The notes: generated by a model from the sequence alone, not told the origin. A stretch of DNA of 64,000 nucleotides from CAVVFX01 sp963747535 (GCA_963747535.1 CAVVFX010000017.1:930001-994000); one strand, 5' to 3'; counted from the stretch's first letter, positions 1 to 10,029 are shown. Program-made: numbers and translations.

Positions 1-2560
1 CCACTTGTAACAGCATATCCGCGGCCAGGCTCCGTTGGATCGAGAAGTTCCACTGTTGGTTGTAAGGGGTCTTGAGAGTGGGAGGATAAGCGGTGTTCAG
101 ACTCTGTCCAACCAGCGTGAGCAAGCCTTGGGAACCGCCCGGAGGAAACAGGAAACCGCTCGGAAACGGGTTGCTCAACAGAGCGGCAGGGTGGATGCCG
201 TCCCCGCCCACGGTGCTCACCATGTTGGTCGTGGTTTGGAATGCGTTGCTGTTGAATTCACGGGTTGCGCCGTCGTACGGAACACCAAAGAAAATGCCAT
301 AACCCGCGCGGATGACGGTTTTGTCGTTCAGAGAGTAAGCGAGGCCCATCCTCGGACTCGGCTTTACCTCGATCGGGGCAATCGTCCGGCGGCCCAGGGT
401 ATCAGGACCGCTGCCGGGAAATACATATCCGCCGTACAGATTCCAAGGGCTCGTACCCGTAAACGGATTCGTGACCTGGTTCGAAATCGGGTTGAGCACA
501 TAAGGATTGATGGCCGCCATCCGGTTATAGCGCTCGGTCGTGGAGGTTTCCTCTTCCAGCCGGAAACCGACGTTCATAGTCAACTTCCTGGTCCACTTGA
601 TATCGTCCTGGACGAACTCGCCCCAGTAGTGATTGCCGTTCGAAGGATGAGCATAAAAAGTAACGCTGCCGCTATCGGCCGCTCCCAGAAGCATGGAAGC
701 CACGGCATCGCCCGAATTGGCGGCAATCGTGCGTGGGTTCGGACCTTGTGTCAGGTCGGCACCGAAATTGAACACCATTGGATTGGTTTGCAGGAAGTTC
801 AGGAAGTAGTTCCGCTGCTCCGCGCCGACAGTCACAGTGTGCTTGCCGATCACTCGCGAGACGTTGCCGTTAAAGATGTAATCGAGCTCATGGCTCGCAT
901 AGTAAGGTCCATTGTTGTTCCCCAAGGTGGAATAGCCCTGTACCGCGATACCTGGGAACTCATCCACATCGCCTTGCTCCAGGAACGTCTGAAGATCTTG
1001 AGGCATACCCAGGGTGGTGATCTTAAAGCCCAACCCGTTGCTGGGACGAAAGGCCGAGAACCGGTTCACCGCGGCGCGTAGTTCCACAACCGTGGAAGAG
1101 CCAATCGTCTGCGTATACCCGATGACCCCGTTGTGCGCGCGCACCGTCATGGGTCCATAGCCTTCGTCCGCCAGATTATTGAAGTAGTTGGGGGAACCCG
1201 CGACGTTGTACAAGTAGCCGTAGCGGATGAAGGCCCGTTTGTTGGTGCTGAAATTGTGATCCACCTTAACGGTAATCTGCTCCAACGGGTTGGCGCTGAC
1301 GGCTGTCGCGCCTACATTGTTGGTCAAGCCGGGCAGCGTGGGCGTCGGCCAATAAGTCGCGGCCTTTAACCCTGCCTGGTCGATCATGCTCGTGGGGATG
1401 ATATTGTTCGGGAAGGGCGAGCGTATGAACTGACCAGGATTATTGGGGTCGGCCGTGGTGCTGAAGGGGTTACTGATGACCTTCAACTGCCCCGCCGAAT
1501 TGAGGTCCTGGGAGAAATTGCCCGTTCGTTCCGCAGCCGTGGGCACCGTGAAAAGGCTGAACCCGCCCGCGTTGTTGACGTCCCTCTCAAAGGCTCCGAA
1601 GAAGAACGTCTTGTTCTTGATGATCGGCCCGCCGATCGAGCCTCCGTACTGGTCTTCATGCAGAGGTGCAATCGCGGCGCCAGCGCGGTTAGAGAAAAAG
1701 CTATTGGCGTTTAAGTCGTTATTGCGCAGGAACTCGAAGGCATCACCGTGAATCGCATTCGTTCCCGACTTCGTGACCATCGTCGTGATTCCGCCTCCGC
1801 TCCGGCCGTAGCTCGCGGAATAGCTATTGGTCTGAACGCGCATCTCGTCAATCGCATCGACCGACGGAAGCATGGTCAGGCCCATGATGCCTGGAATATC
1901 GCTTTGGTTCAGGATGGAAATGCCATCCTGCTGGAAATCTGACGTCGATTCCAACCCGCCGTTGAACGAATATCGAATGGCGCTGGTGAAGAAGTTACTC
2001 GAATAGTTGTTTGGAGTCGAGGGCGCAACTCCTGGTTCGATCGCCATTAGCGTCAGGATGTTCCTATTCACAATCGGCAGATCGACAATCGACTTGTTGT
2101 TCACGACACCGCCGAGCGTCGCGTTCGAAGGATCGACCATCTGGACCTGGCCTTGTACCTCGACCTTTTCAGACGCCGTGCCCAGTGTCAAGGTCATGTT
2201 GAGGACCGCCTCCTGCTTCGCCTGCAACGGAAACTGATCAAGCTCGTAAGTTTGAAAGCCGGCAGCTTCAGCCGTAACTCGATATGTGCTGGGGATCAGG
2301 TTGTTAATAAAGTAGACACCGTCCTGATTAGTCGTGGTTGTGAAATGCACGCCACGCGCCGTATCGGTCGCGGTGACCCTGACATTGGGCGCGACAGCTC
2401 CTGTGGGGTCGCTCACGATGCCCGAAACGGACGCCAGGAAGCTTTGCGCGTGCATGGCGACCGGGGCAAGCAGCATCAAAGAAAAGACAACTAAGGATAC
2501 TTTGGCGTAAGGATTCGAGACGAAGAATCCCATAGTTCGACATTGGCTTCGAGGAGTCAT
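1..2560 (-). CDS. Oar-like TonB-dependent receptor, C-terminus beyond the window
   Basis: A large outer-membrane receptor of the acidobacterial Oar-like type, which probably imports oligosaccharides or similar ligands using TonB energy. About 853 residues are visible and the reading frame is still open at base 1, so the last part of the barrel is missing. The start at 2560 is followed by a signal peptide (hydrophobic stretch near residues 21-35, cleavage after AMHAQ), a carboxypeptidase-regulatory-like domain at about 44-120 (SGIVSDPTGAVAPNVRVTAT), then a plug-like region and barrel strands with repeated FFFGAFE- and GGPIIKNK-type motifs. An alternative ATG lies nine codons downstream. AAGAAAGG ahead of the ATG can act as ribosome binding site. 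It is transcribed divergently from the cytochrome operon at 2822. The substrate cannot be read from the sequence. Confidence 0.9.
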   Translation of the reverse strand, partial: MTPRSQCRTMGFFVSNPYAKVSLVVFSLMLLAPVAMHAQSFLASVSGIVSDPTGAVAPNVRVTATDTARGVHFTTTTNQDGVYFINNLIPSTYRVTAEAAGFQTYELDQFPLQAKQEAVLNMTLTLGTASEKVEVQGQVQMVDPSNATLGGVVNNKSIVDLPIVNRNILTLMAIEPGVAPSTPNNYSSNFFTSAIRYSFNGGLESTSDFQQDGISILNQSDIPGIMGLTMLPSVDAIDEMRVQTNSYSASYGRSGGGITTMVTKSGTNAIHGDAFEFLRNNDLNANSFFSNRAGAAIAPLHEDQYGGSIGGPIIKNKTFFFGAFERDVNNAGGFSLFTVPTAAERTGNFSQDLNSAGQLKVISNPFSTTADPNNPGQFIRSPFPNNIIPTSMIDQAGLKAATYWPTPTLPGLTNNVGATAVSANPLEQITVKVDHNFSTNKRAFIRYGYLYNVAGSPNYFNNLADEGYGPMTVRAHNGVIGYTQTIGSSTVVELRAAVNRFSAFRPSNGLGFKITTLGMPQDLQTFLEQGDVDEFPGIAVQGYSTLGNNNGPYYASHELDYIFNGNVSRVIGKHTVTVGAEQRNYFLNFLQTNPMVFNFGADLTQGPNPRTIAANSGDAVASMLLGAADSGSVTFYAHPSNGNHYWGEFVQDDIKWTRKLTMNVGFRLEEETSTTERYNRMAAINPYVLNPISNQVTNPFTGTSPWNLYGGYVFPGSGPDTLGRRTIAPIEVKPSPRMGLAYSLNDKTVIRAGYGIFFGVPYDGATREFNSNAFQTTTNMVSTVGGDGIHPAALLSNPFPSGFLFPPGGSQGLLTLVGQSLNTAYPPTLKTPYNQQWNFSIQRSLAADMLLQV

Positions 2561-2777
2561 GGCGGATTGCCTTTCTTAATTTGTTCGGTTTGAGAGACTG
2601 AAACTGGGGTGGAATGTTATCAGATTAACTATTGAAATACTAGTCCTGAAATCGGCCGCACTGTAGGCAAGCTTACAAATCTGTAAATTGAGGCTTTGGC
2701 CTCGAAAATAAATAAACACTAAGTTATGTTTTGCATGCTTCCAATTTGCCGCCCGAACAATTGGACAACTGTATGCT

Positions 2778-2807
2778 TTGACGCCGCTTATTCCGGCGTG
2801 ATACTCT
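2778..2807 (+). promoter_or_regulatory. Possible promoter of the cytochrome/DUF1552/ankyrin operon
   Basis: TTGACG at 2778-2783 is followed after 16-18 bases by GATACT/TACTCT at 2800-2807. The downstream ATG at 2822 is only about 15 bases further and has no clear Shine-Dalgarno sequence, so the transcript would have a very short leader. This is a pattern match only. Confidence 0.3.
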
Positions 2808-2821
2808 AATTCGCGTAGCCT

Positions 2822-5203
2822 ATGCCGCCTGCAGTTTGGCTCAGTGGCCTCCCGCGCTGGGCGGTTATCATCATCGTCCCAATCACTTTGGCTGCCGAGC
2901 CGCCCGCGGCTTCCAGGCAAGCCCTCCTCAACCAATACTGCGCTCTTTGCCACAACGAAAAGGCCAAAACCGCGGGGCTGATACTGGAGAATTCCGCGCC
3001 CGATCAACCGGGTACTCACCCGGATATGTGGGAAAGTGTAATCCGCAAGCTGAGCGCGGGTGAAATGCCGCCGCCCGGCTTGCCGCGCCCCGACACGGCA
3101 GTTGCCAAAGCCTTCACTGGCGGACTCATCCGCGACTTGGACGAGGCCGCCCGAAGGTCGCCTTACGCGGGCCGTCCGGTGATTCGGCGCCTCAACCGGT
3201 TCGAGTATGCCAATGCGATTCGCGACCTGTTGGCGATCGAACTCCCGGTCGCGGGCGAGTTGCCGCCGGATGGCATCGCCGGGGGTTTCGACGATATCGG
3301 AGACGCGCTATCGATGTCTCCGCTTCTGCTGGAGCAGTATCTTAAAGTGGCGCGCAAGGTGAGCGAATTCGCCGTAGGCGTCCGCGACCCGTCGCCAGTG
3401 ACGGAAAACTTTCCGGCGTCCCAGGCGCAATCGGCGTGGTTGGGGACCGGATTCCCATTCGGCACGCGCGGCGGCATCCGCGTCGAATATTATTTCCCGT
3501 ACGACGGCGAATACAGCCTGCGCGCTTTTCTTGGTAAAGATAGTCTTCCGCATACCGAAGGCGTCCGGTTCTTTCAAGCGCGGATGGACGTCAAAGCCGG
3601 CCCCCACGTCATCGTGGCAACCTTTCCCGACGAGTTCGCCGAACGCGAGGGCCCTGTCCCCAACGTCTCGGGTCTCGGGGGCGCCCCGTTGGGAGGTCCT
3701 CTCGATACGCGCGGCTCCGCCATTCATCCAACGCTCGAGTTTCGCGTCGACAGCCGCCGCGTGAAGCTGTTCGAGATCGGCGCTGTGAGCGTGGGCGAAG
3801 CCGCCTTCGCCGGCCAACCGGGCCCGCCGACCATGGACAGGTTGGAGATTTCCGGTCCTTACAATGCGAAAGGCGTCAGCGAGACGCCCAGCCGCCGGCG
3901 CATCTTCATTTGCCGGCCGTCGAGTCCGCTGGAAGAGCCGGCCTGCGCATCGAAGATTCTATCCGCTATCACGCAATGCGCTTTTCGGCGAGACGTCACC
4001 ACCGCGGACGTGAAGCCTTTCGTGGCGGCTTACTCGGCCGCAAGGGCCAAACACACTTTCGACGCCTCCATCGCCACTGCCCTCCGCGATATACTCCTCG
4101 CGCCCGAGTTTCTGTTCCGGCTGGAATTCGATCCGCGCGGCGCAGCGCCCGGAACTACGCAATATGTGACGGATTGGGAACTGGCCTCGCGATTGTCCTT
4201 CTTCCTGTGGAGCAGCATTCCGGACGACGAACTGCTGGCAGTCGCGCGCAGTGGGAAACTGCGGAATCCGGCGATTTTACAGCATCAGGTGCAGCGCATG
4301 CTCCGAGACCCGCGCGCTGCCGCAATGGCGGACGACTTCGCCGAGCAGTGGCTCGGCCTTCGCGGCATGGCCGACGTCAAACCCGATCCGATCGTCTATC
4401 CAAGCTTCAGTAGCGGCCTCGCGGCCGATTTCGAGCAGGAGACGCGTTTGTTCGTGCGCAGCGTGATCCGCGAAAATCGCAGCGTTCTGGACTTGATCGG
4501 AGCCGACTACAGTTACCTCAACGAAACGCTGGCGCGGCTCTACGGCGTCGACGGCGTCATCGGCCCCGGTTTTCGCCGCGTCTCGCTCGCGGGGAATCCG
4601 GAGCGGGGCGGTTTGCTGTGTCAAGGCAGCATCCTGCTGTTGACTTCTCACACCACCAAGACGTCGCCAATCCTGCGCGGGAAATGGATCCTCGACAACC
4701 TGCTAAACTCGCCGCCTCCGCCGCCTCCGCCGGGAGTGCCGCCGCTCGATGAGAGTGCCGCAAACGGCAGGAAACTGACCACCCGTGAGCAGACCGAGCG
4801 GCACCGGAATAACGCCGTTTGCGCCTCCTGCCACGCCCGCATGGATCCATTGGGATTCGCGCTCGAAAACTTCGACGTGATCGGCCGCCGGCGGACGCAC
4901 GACGAAGGGGGAGAGATCGACCCCTCCGCCAAGCTCCCTAACGGCGCCTCTTTCAGCGGCCCTCAGGGGCTCAAAAAGTATTTACTCAGCCATCAGGATG
5001 AATTCGCCGGCGCGACGGTTGCGCGGCTCCTCACCTATGCGCTGGGACGCGAACTCGACCTGCGCGACCAGCCCACTATCCGCGAGATTCTGCGGGAAAC
5101 GCAGGCGGACGGTTATCGCTTCGAGGACCTGATCGCTGCTATCGTGAAGAGCGTCCCCTTTGAAATGAGGCAAATTCAGGCTAAGCCCAAGGACCAATCA
5201 TGA
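2822..5203 (+). CDS. DUF1587/1592/1588/1585-type surface c-type cytochrome
   Basis: A secreted protein of 793 residues belonging to the planctomycete/acidobacterial cytochrome group (PSCyt1, DUF1587, DUF1595, DUF1592, DUF1588, DUF1585 in order). After a signal peptide (hydrophobic residues 13-24) comes the first heme-binding motif C40-A-L-C43-H44, then the DUF1587 signature RRLNRFEYANAIRDLL near residue 121, the DUF1592 body, a poly-proline hinge (about residues 630-640), and a second CxxCH at 667-671 inside DUF1588. These proteins are thought to oxidise polymeric or aromatic substrates outside the cytoplasm, but the reaction is not established. The stop overlaps the start of the DUF1552 gene (ATGA), so the two are translationally coupled and probably form a functional pair. 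Confidence 0.9.
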   Translation: MPPAVWLSGLPRWAVIIIVPITLAAEPPAASRQALLNQYCALCHNEKAKTAGLILENSAPDQPGTHPDMWESVIRKLSAGEMPPPGLPRPDTAVAKAFTGGLIRDLDEAARRSPYAGRPVIRRLNRFEYANAIRDLLAIELPVAGELPPDGIAGGFDDIGDALSMSPLLLEQYLKVARKVSEFAVGVRDPSPVTENFPASQAQSAWLGTGFPFGTRGGIRVEYYFPYDGEYSLRAFLGKDSLPHTEGVRFFQARMDVKAGPHVIVATFPDEFAEREGPVPNVSGLGGAPLGGPLDTRGSAIHPTLEFRVDSRRVKLFEIGAVSVGEAAFAGQPGPPTMDRLEISGPYNAKGVSETPSRRRIFICRPSSPLEEPACASKILSAITQCAFRRDVTTADVKPFVAAYSAARAKHTFDASIATALRDILLAPEFLFRLEFDPRGAAPGTTQYVTDWELASRLSFFLWSSIPDDELLAVARSGKLRNPAILQHQVQRMLRDPRAAAMADDFAEQWLGLRGMADVKPDPIVYPSFSSGLAADFEQETRLFVRSVIRENRSVLDLIGADYSYLNETLARLYGVDGVIGPGFRRVSLAGNPERGGLLCQGSILLLTSHTTKTSPILRGKWILDNLLNSPPPPPPPGVPPLDESAANGRKLTTREQTERHRNNAVCASCHARMDPLGFALENFDVIGRRRTHDEGGEIDPSAKLPNGASFSGPQGLKKYLLSHQDEFAGATVARLLTYALGRELDLRDQPTIREILRETQADGYRFEDLIAAIVKSVPFEMRQIQAKPKDQS

Positions 5204-6498
5204 TCATCACCCAAAAGCACCTTCCCCGGCGGACCTTTCTGCGCGGCGCCGGAATGACGTTGGCGCTACCGTTGCTGGACGCCATGATTCCGGCGTTGAA
5301 AGCAGAACGGCTCACCGCTGCCGCTCCGGTGCGCCGGCTGGGATTTATTTATTACACGTTGGGAGTGAACGTGGACAAGTGGCGGCCGAAAGGCGAGGGC
5401 GCCAATTATGAGCTCAGCCCAGCTCTCGCTCCGCTCGCGCCGCACAGGAACAAGTTCCTGGTGATCAGTGGCCTCTCCTCGGACCCGGACCGCACCAAGT
5501 CCGGTTTCCACGACCGCGCACTGACATCCTTCATGACCGGCGTCGAACTGGTCCGAGGCAAGGTTCACGTCGGCGTGTCGGTGGATCAGGTGGCGGCGCG
5601 GGTGTTGGGCAAGGAAACCCAGTTTGCCTCGCTCGAACTCGCCACCGAATACAACGAGGTATTGGGCGGTGTTTCCTATAAGACCGCGGAGACGCCCCTG
5701 CCCTTCGAGCCCAATCCGCGCCGGGTTTTCGAGCGTTTATTCGGCGAGGGCGGCAAGATCGATCCGGCGGCCGCGGCTGACCGCGAAGCCGCCGATCAGA
5801 GCAGTCTCGATACGGTGACCGAACGTATTGCCGAATTGAAACTGCGCCTCGGCCCGAGCGACCGCCGCAAGCTCGACGAATACCTCGAATCCATCCGCGA
5901 CATCGAGCGCCGGATCAAGGTAGCTATGGAAAAGAAACCGGTAGAGCTGCCGGAAATGGCACGCCCGGCTGGCATCCCGGATTCTTGGCCCGAGCACGTG
6001 AAGATTATGTTCGACCTGCAGGCGCTGGCTCTCCAGGCCGATTTGACTCGCGTGTGGACATTTATGATGGCGCGCGAAGCCTCTTCGATGACGTTTCCCC
6101 ACCTCGAGGTCACGATGGGTCACCATGAGATCTCGCACCACAATTTCGAACCCGACAAGCTCGAGGCACTGGCGAAGATCAATGTCGACCAGTCCAATCT
6201 CTTCGCGTATTTCCTGAACAAGCTGGAGCGGATCAAGGAAGGTAACTCGACGCTCCTTGACCACTCGCTCATCATGTACGGCAGCGATTTGAGCGTGCCT
6301 ACCGTACACAGCCAGCACAATCTGCCGATCATTCTCGCCGGAGGTGCATCCGGACGTATTGTGGGCGGCCGCTACATCATCTATCCGGGCGATCTCACGC
6401 CTCTGACCAACTTGTATCTCACCATGCTTGATAAGGTCGGCGTGCCCACTGAGAAGCTCGGCGACAGTACCGGCAAGTTGAACCGTCTGGAGGTGTAG
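5200..6498 (+). CDS. DUF1552 Tat-exported protein
   Basis: A 432-residue DUF1552 protein. A twin-arginine signal is visible at the N-terminus (R10-R11 in PRRTFLRGAG, then the hydrophobic run MTLALPLLDAM), so it is exported folded, probably with a bound cofactor or metal. Conserved histidine-rich stretches such as TMGHHEISHHNF near residue 305 and the motif SLIMYGSDLS near residue 363 are family features. DUF1552 genes nearly always follow DUF1592-type cytochromes, and here the four-base ATGA overlap makes the coupling explicit. The enzymatic role of the family is unknown; the family resemblance to DUF1501/alkaline-phosphatase-fold proteins is an inference. Confidence 0.88.
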   Translation: MIITQKHLPRRTFLRGAGMTLALPLLDAMIPALKAERLTAAAPVRRLGFIYYTLGVNVDKWRPKGEGANYELSPALAPLAPHRNKFLVISGLSSDPDRTKSGFHDRALTSFMTGVELVRGKVHVGVSVDQVAARVLGKETQFASLELATEYNEVLGGVSYKTAETPLPFEPNPRRVFERLFGEGGKIDPAAAADREAADQSSLDTVTERIAELKLRLGPSDRRKLDEYLESIRDIERRIKVAMEKKPVELPEMARPAGIPDSWPEHVKIMFDLQALALQADLTRVWTFMMAREASSMTFPHLEVTMGHHEISHHNFEPDKLEALAKINVDQSNLFAYFLNKLERIKEGNSTLLDHSLIMYGSDLSVPTVHSQHNLPIILAGGASGRIVGGRYIIYPGDLTPLTNLYLTMLDKVGVPTEKLGDSTGKLNRLEV

Positions 6499-6504
6499 GG
6501 GTAT

Positions 6505-8238
6505 ATGGCACGCGCCAAGGGGGCCGCAAACTGCATTTTGCTGGCGATCGCTGCTGTACTGGCCGTACGCGCTGTTGCCGCCACAGAGGAACTGACCGGG
6601 TATGGTCCGGCGATCATTCAGGCAGTTCAGAATGATGACCGAGCCGCCGTGGCGGAGTTGCTCAAGCGGAAAGTCGACGTCAACGCACGCGAAGAGGATG
6701 GCGCAACGCCGCTGAGCTGGGCCGCGGTGCGTTGCAATGTCGAAATCGCACGCTTGTTGCTGAGGGCGGGCGCGGACCCGAATCTGCGGAATGAGCAAGG
6801 CATCGATGCCCTGTACCTGGCGATCGTGAACGGCTCGCCAGCCATCGCTAAGCTATTACTGGAGAACCGCGCGGATGCGAACGCTGCCCGGGATGATGGC
6901 GAAACGCGGTTAATGACCGCCGCGCGCCTGGGCCAGCTCGAAGTTGTAAAAATGTTGCTCGACCACGGCGCGGATGTGAACGCCCGCGAGAAAAAATTCG
7001 GTCAGACGGCACTGATGTGGGCCGCCGGTTACCCGGCCGAGGTGCGTCTGCTGGTTGATCACGGAGCCGATGTGCGGGCCGTCTCGAAGGTTTGGGATAT
7101 CACAGCCACTATCTACACGCCGACTACAGCGACTCTCGGCAAGACCGGCATTCCCTGGAACAACGACGGCACTTACACGAGCAAGCAGGGCGGCCAGAAC
7201 GCTCTTCGTTTCGCGGTCCAGAAGCATGATCTCGAATCCGCCGGAATCCTGATCGACGCCGGGGTGGATGTGAATTCCGCGTCGGCGGACGGCACCACAC
7301 CGCTGCTCGCAGCACTGTACAAATGGGATCCGCTGGGTAAGGAGTTCGTCGCCGGCAAGGGTGCGCCCGCGCCCTCAGGCAGTTCCGCACGCTACGGCGC
7401 GGACCTGGCGATGGCCAACTTTCTGCTCGATCGCGGAGCGAAGGTAAACGTTAGGGATGGTGAGGGGTACACGCCTCTCCATGGCGCCGCTTTAGCTGTC
7501 GCGACTGTCACTACCCTGGGACGCGACCGCTCCGCGTATGGCGGCGGCAGAGCCGTGCGCGCAAATTCCCGTCGTGAGACTCCGACTCCACCGTCGTCGA
7601 TCAAGCTGGATGAAGCGCTCGCCGTGGTGAAGCGTCTGCTCGACCTCGGCGCCGACCCTAACGCGCAGACCTTGTATCCGACCTCCGGCCCGGTCGGTGA
7701 CGTACGCATCAATCCCGCGCCACCGGGATCGTCACCTTTGCACATTGCCGCCGATTCCGACTGTGTGGAGCTGGTAAGGATGCTTGGCGATAAGGGCGCG
7801 AATCCGAATCTCCTCCGCAAGGACGGGCATACGCCTTTTACCGTGGCCGTCAAATCCACCGACGTCACGGTCGTGAAGGAAATGGTCGCGCACGGAGCCG
7901 ACCTGCACGGCCGCTATAATCCCACGGATCATTTTGCTGATCCCGTGAAACCGATTTCGCTGCCGCGCGGTAATCAGACGGTTATGCATATCGCGGCCGG
8001 TGCGGCTGCCGCGGAGGTCGTCGAGTACCTGTATTCGCTCGGCGTGACCCTGGACGCGAAAAACTCCTTGGACGAGACGCCTCTGGATCTGGCTGACGAG
8101 CAGGAAAGGTATCACGAAGCCGCCGCGCGTGAAGGCGCCGAGGACAAACCCGATCGCGTGGTCAAGCGCGATACCACCACTACCGACACCATCAAGAAGC
8201 TGCTCGCTGGCGCGGAGACGCATGGCCGGAAGAGTTAA
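6505..8238 (+). CDS. Secreted ankyrin-repeat protein
   Basis: A 577-residue protein with an N-terminal signal peptide (hydrophobic residues 8-24) followed by at least nine ankyrin repeats, seen as recurring GATPLSWAA, GETRLMTAA, GTTPLLAAL, GYTPLHGAA, SPLHIAA and HTPFTV units separated by A-DPN/DVN turns. Ankyrin repeats bind other proteins. It starts six bases after the DUF1552 stop, so it is the third gene of the cytochrome operon and may organise or anchor that complex in the periplasm; this role is inferred from position only. An irregular insertion (about residues 290-365) interrupts the repeat array. The binding partner is unknown. Confidence 0.88.
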   Translation: MARAKGAANCILLAIAAVLAVRAVAATEELTGYGPAIIQAVQNDDRAAVAELLKRKVDVNAREEDGATPLSWAAVRCNVEIARLLLRAGADPNLRNEQGIDALYLAIVNGSPAIAKLLLENRADANAARDDGETRLMTAARLGQLEVVKMLLDHGADVNAREKKFGQTALMWAAGYPAEVRLLVDHGADVRAVSKVWDITATIYTPTTATLGKTGIPWNNDGTYTSKQGGQNALRFAVQKHDLESAGILIDAGVDVNSASADGTTPLLAALYKWDPLGKEFVAGKGAPAPSGSSARYGADLAMANFLLDRGAKVNVRDGEGYTPLHGAALAVATVTTLGRDRSAYGGGRAVRANSRRETPTPPSSIKLDEALAVVKRLLDLGADPNAQTLYPTSGPVGDVRINPAPPGSSPLHIAADSDCVELVRMLGDKGANPNLLRKDGHTPFTVAVKSTDVTVVKEMVAHGADLHGRYNPTDHFADPVKPISLPRGNQTVMHIAAGAAAAEVVEYLYSLGVTLDAKNSLDETPLDLADEQERYHEAAAREGAEDKPDRVVKRDTTTTDTIKKLLAGAETHGRKS

Positions 8239-8541
8239 CACCATTGGCGGCAGAGGCTGGTACCTGCTTGCAAGAGTTCGCGCAACCACTCCCTACGCTC
8301 GTGGCTCGGAAGTTGTTGCTGAGCCGCGCGCGAAACCAAGCGGTTCTGAACGCCAATTTTTGCAAGTTGGTACCAGGCGGCAGCGATAACTGGCGTTTGA
8401 CGCCAGGAATGACTACCGACTTTTACGCCTTAACGCGCCATGAAGTTGCCATCTGTTGGTCGACAGTGCCAGAACTGGTAGCTTTACCTGAACGTTTGTC
8501 GAAAATACGTCCGGCGGGGCCGTCGCGACACGCCTTAAGTA
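8239..8541. other. Convergent intergenic region with repeat R1 and a small hairpin
   Basis: This 303-base gap separates the ankyrin gene from the convergent NHL gene. It holds a full copy of repeat R1 (8259-8374) and a short perfect hairpin at 8390-8406 (CTGGCGT TTG ACGCCAG). No gene is supported. Confidence 0.7.
8259..8374. repeat. Dispersed palindromic repeat R1, copy 1 (reverse orientation)
   Basis: About 116 bases bounded by GGTACC at both ends, with outer arms TACCTGCTTGCAAGAGTT and AATTTTTGCAAGTTGGTA and inner segments GAAACCAAGCGGTTC and CGTGGCTCGGAAGTTGTTG. The same segments recur at 14922, 59811 and, in degraded form, at 19973 and 59929. It lies 20 bases after a stop codon. Confidence 0.8.
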
Positions 8542-10029
8542 TTACTTCGTCGACAGCACTCCGCCGACGACCGGCGATCCGGTTCCGCTGCAGCCCGATT
8601 CGCCATAGCGGAGGAACTTCTGGATCCGTTTCGCAGTATCGACTTCCGCCGTGTAGATATTGCCCCTGCTGTCCACGCTCACCTGGTGCAGGTAGTGGAA
8701 TTCTCCCGCGTTGCGGCCATTACGGCCCAGCCTGGCCAACTCCTGCAGATTGGCCCGGCTCAGAATGTAGATCGTTTGGTTGGCGTTGTCTCCGACATAG
8801 AGGCAACTTTGGGCCTTGTCCGTCGAGAAGTTCATCGAAACGGCTGTTCCAATTATGTTGGTGTGCTCGCTGACCAATTGCTCGGCCACGAAACCACATT
8901 TGCCTGCGTCGCCGCCCGCATTGCGGCACGGTTTGCCCAGGGTGAGATCGTTCTTGTCGAACACCTGAATGCGATCGTTTCCCCGGTCGCAGACATAGAT
9001 CTTCCCGTCGTTGGCGATCTTGACGCAATGCACGGGGTTGCGAAAGAATGCAGGCTTCTTGTTTCCTTTCGTGTAGTCGGCCATCCACGGACCCGCAGCC
9101 TTGGCGGCCGCGTCGTCGACTGGATTGTTTCCATAGGCACCGAAATGGCCGATATACTTGCCCGTCCCGGCGTCGACGATCAGGACCCGGCGGTTTCCGT
9201 AACCATCGGCGATGTAGAGGCGGTTGGTTGCCGGATCGACTACCATGTCCGCTGCCTGGTACAACACAGGTGTCTCATGGATGCCGCCGTGCGTGTCGTT
9301 GCTGTTTGGCCCTCGGGGAGTTCCGCCGATCCTCATCTTGAAATTCCCGTTCCTATCAAACTTCAGTACGAAGCCGTCGCCGCCGTCCTTAATCGTTGTC
9401 CAGGGAGCCTGGCCGACGACCCCTCGCGCGCTGGATGCCGCAGAATTTCCCGAGATCCAGACGTTGTCGTTGTGGTCCACATAAATGCCGTGCTCACTGT
9501 TAGGCCAGATGCAGCCTGCCTCCGCCTTGCATTTCCCTCCGAGGAAACCGGGATCAGACGGGCCGCCCCAGGCTTGCAGCAGCTTGCCGTCGGCATCGAA
9601 CTCCAGAACGGAAGGAGCGGCTTTGCAACAATCGGAGACCGGGCCATACGGGCGCGGTTGGCCCATGCCGTTGACCGGCTGACCCTCGGCATCCTTGGCG
9701 CCGGCGACGGGCCCTTCCAGTCCTGCTTCGTCGGTGGTTAGAGTGCGCGGCCGGTTGTAGACCCAGACATGGTCATGCTCGTCGACATAGAGCCCCCCGA
9801 TCTGGCCCAGCAGCCAGTTATTCGGCAGCGGCTGCGGCCATGCGGGATCGACCACAAAACCCGGCGTTTTGCCGGTTCGCGATGCATTGTACACGCCCGA
9901 TTTTTTGATCAGCCGTTCCAGAGAGCTACTCTTCTTGAGCACATCGGTATCTGTATCGGCGGCCATAAGCAGGCTGATAAGGGTCAGAATCATCGCAGGC
10001 AGTATCGCCGTAAACTTTCGCTGGATCAT
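8542..10029 (-). CDS. Secreted NHL-repeat beta-propeller protein
   Basis: A 495-residue exported protein with a signal peptide (hydrophobic residues 9-23, AAD cleavage) and a six-bladed-type propeller built from NHL-like repeats: GGLYVDEHDHVWVYNR, SEHGIYVDHNDNVWISG, PATNRLYIADGYGNRRV, NDGKIYVCDRGNDRIQVF and DSRGNIYTAEVDTAKRIQKF. Similar acidobacterial proteins are annotated as NHL or peptidylglycine-monooxygenase-like, but no catalytic domain is attached. Cysteines are frequent, suggesting disulfides in the periplasm. AGGAGAAGCGAGG lies shortly upstream of the ATG. It sits 281 bases downstream of the PQQ dehydrogenase on the same strand and may belong to the same extracytoplasmic oxidation unit. 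Confidence 0.87.
   Translation of the reverse strand: MIQRKFTAILPAMILTLISLLMAADTDTDVLKKSSSLERLIKKSGVYNASRTGKTPGFVVDPAWPQPLPNNWLLGQIGGLYVDEHDHVWVYNRPRTLTTDEAGLEGPVAGAKDAEGQPVNGMGQPRPYGPVSDCCKAAPSVLEFDADGKLLQAWGGPSDPGFLGGKCKAEAGCIWPNSEHGIYVDHNDNVWISGNSAASSARGVVGQAPWTTIKDGGDGFVLKFDRNGNFKMRIGGTPRGPNSNDTHGGIHETPVLYQAADMVVDPATNRLYIADGYGNRRVLIVDAGTGKYIGHFGAYGNNPVDDAAAKAAGPWMADYTKGNKKPAFFRNPVHCVKIANDGKIYVCDRGNDRIQVFDKNDLTLGKPCRNAGGDAGKCGFVAEQLVSEHTNIIGTAVSMNFSTDKAQSCLYVGDNANQTIYILSRANLQELARLGRNGRNAGEFHYLHQVSVDSRGNIYTAEVDTAKRIQKFLRYGESGCSGTGSPVVGGVLSTK

Noticed and set aside
35..1081. 348-codon plus-strand open frame at the window start
   Set aside because: It is the shadow of the minus-strand receptor, whose barrel motifs are readable down to base 2.
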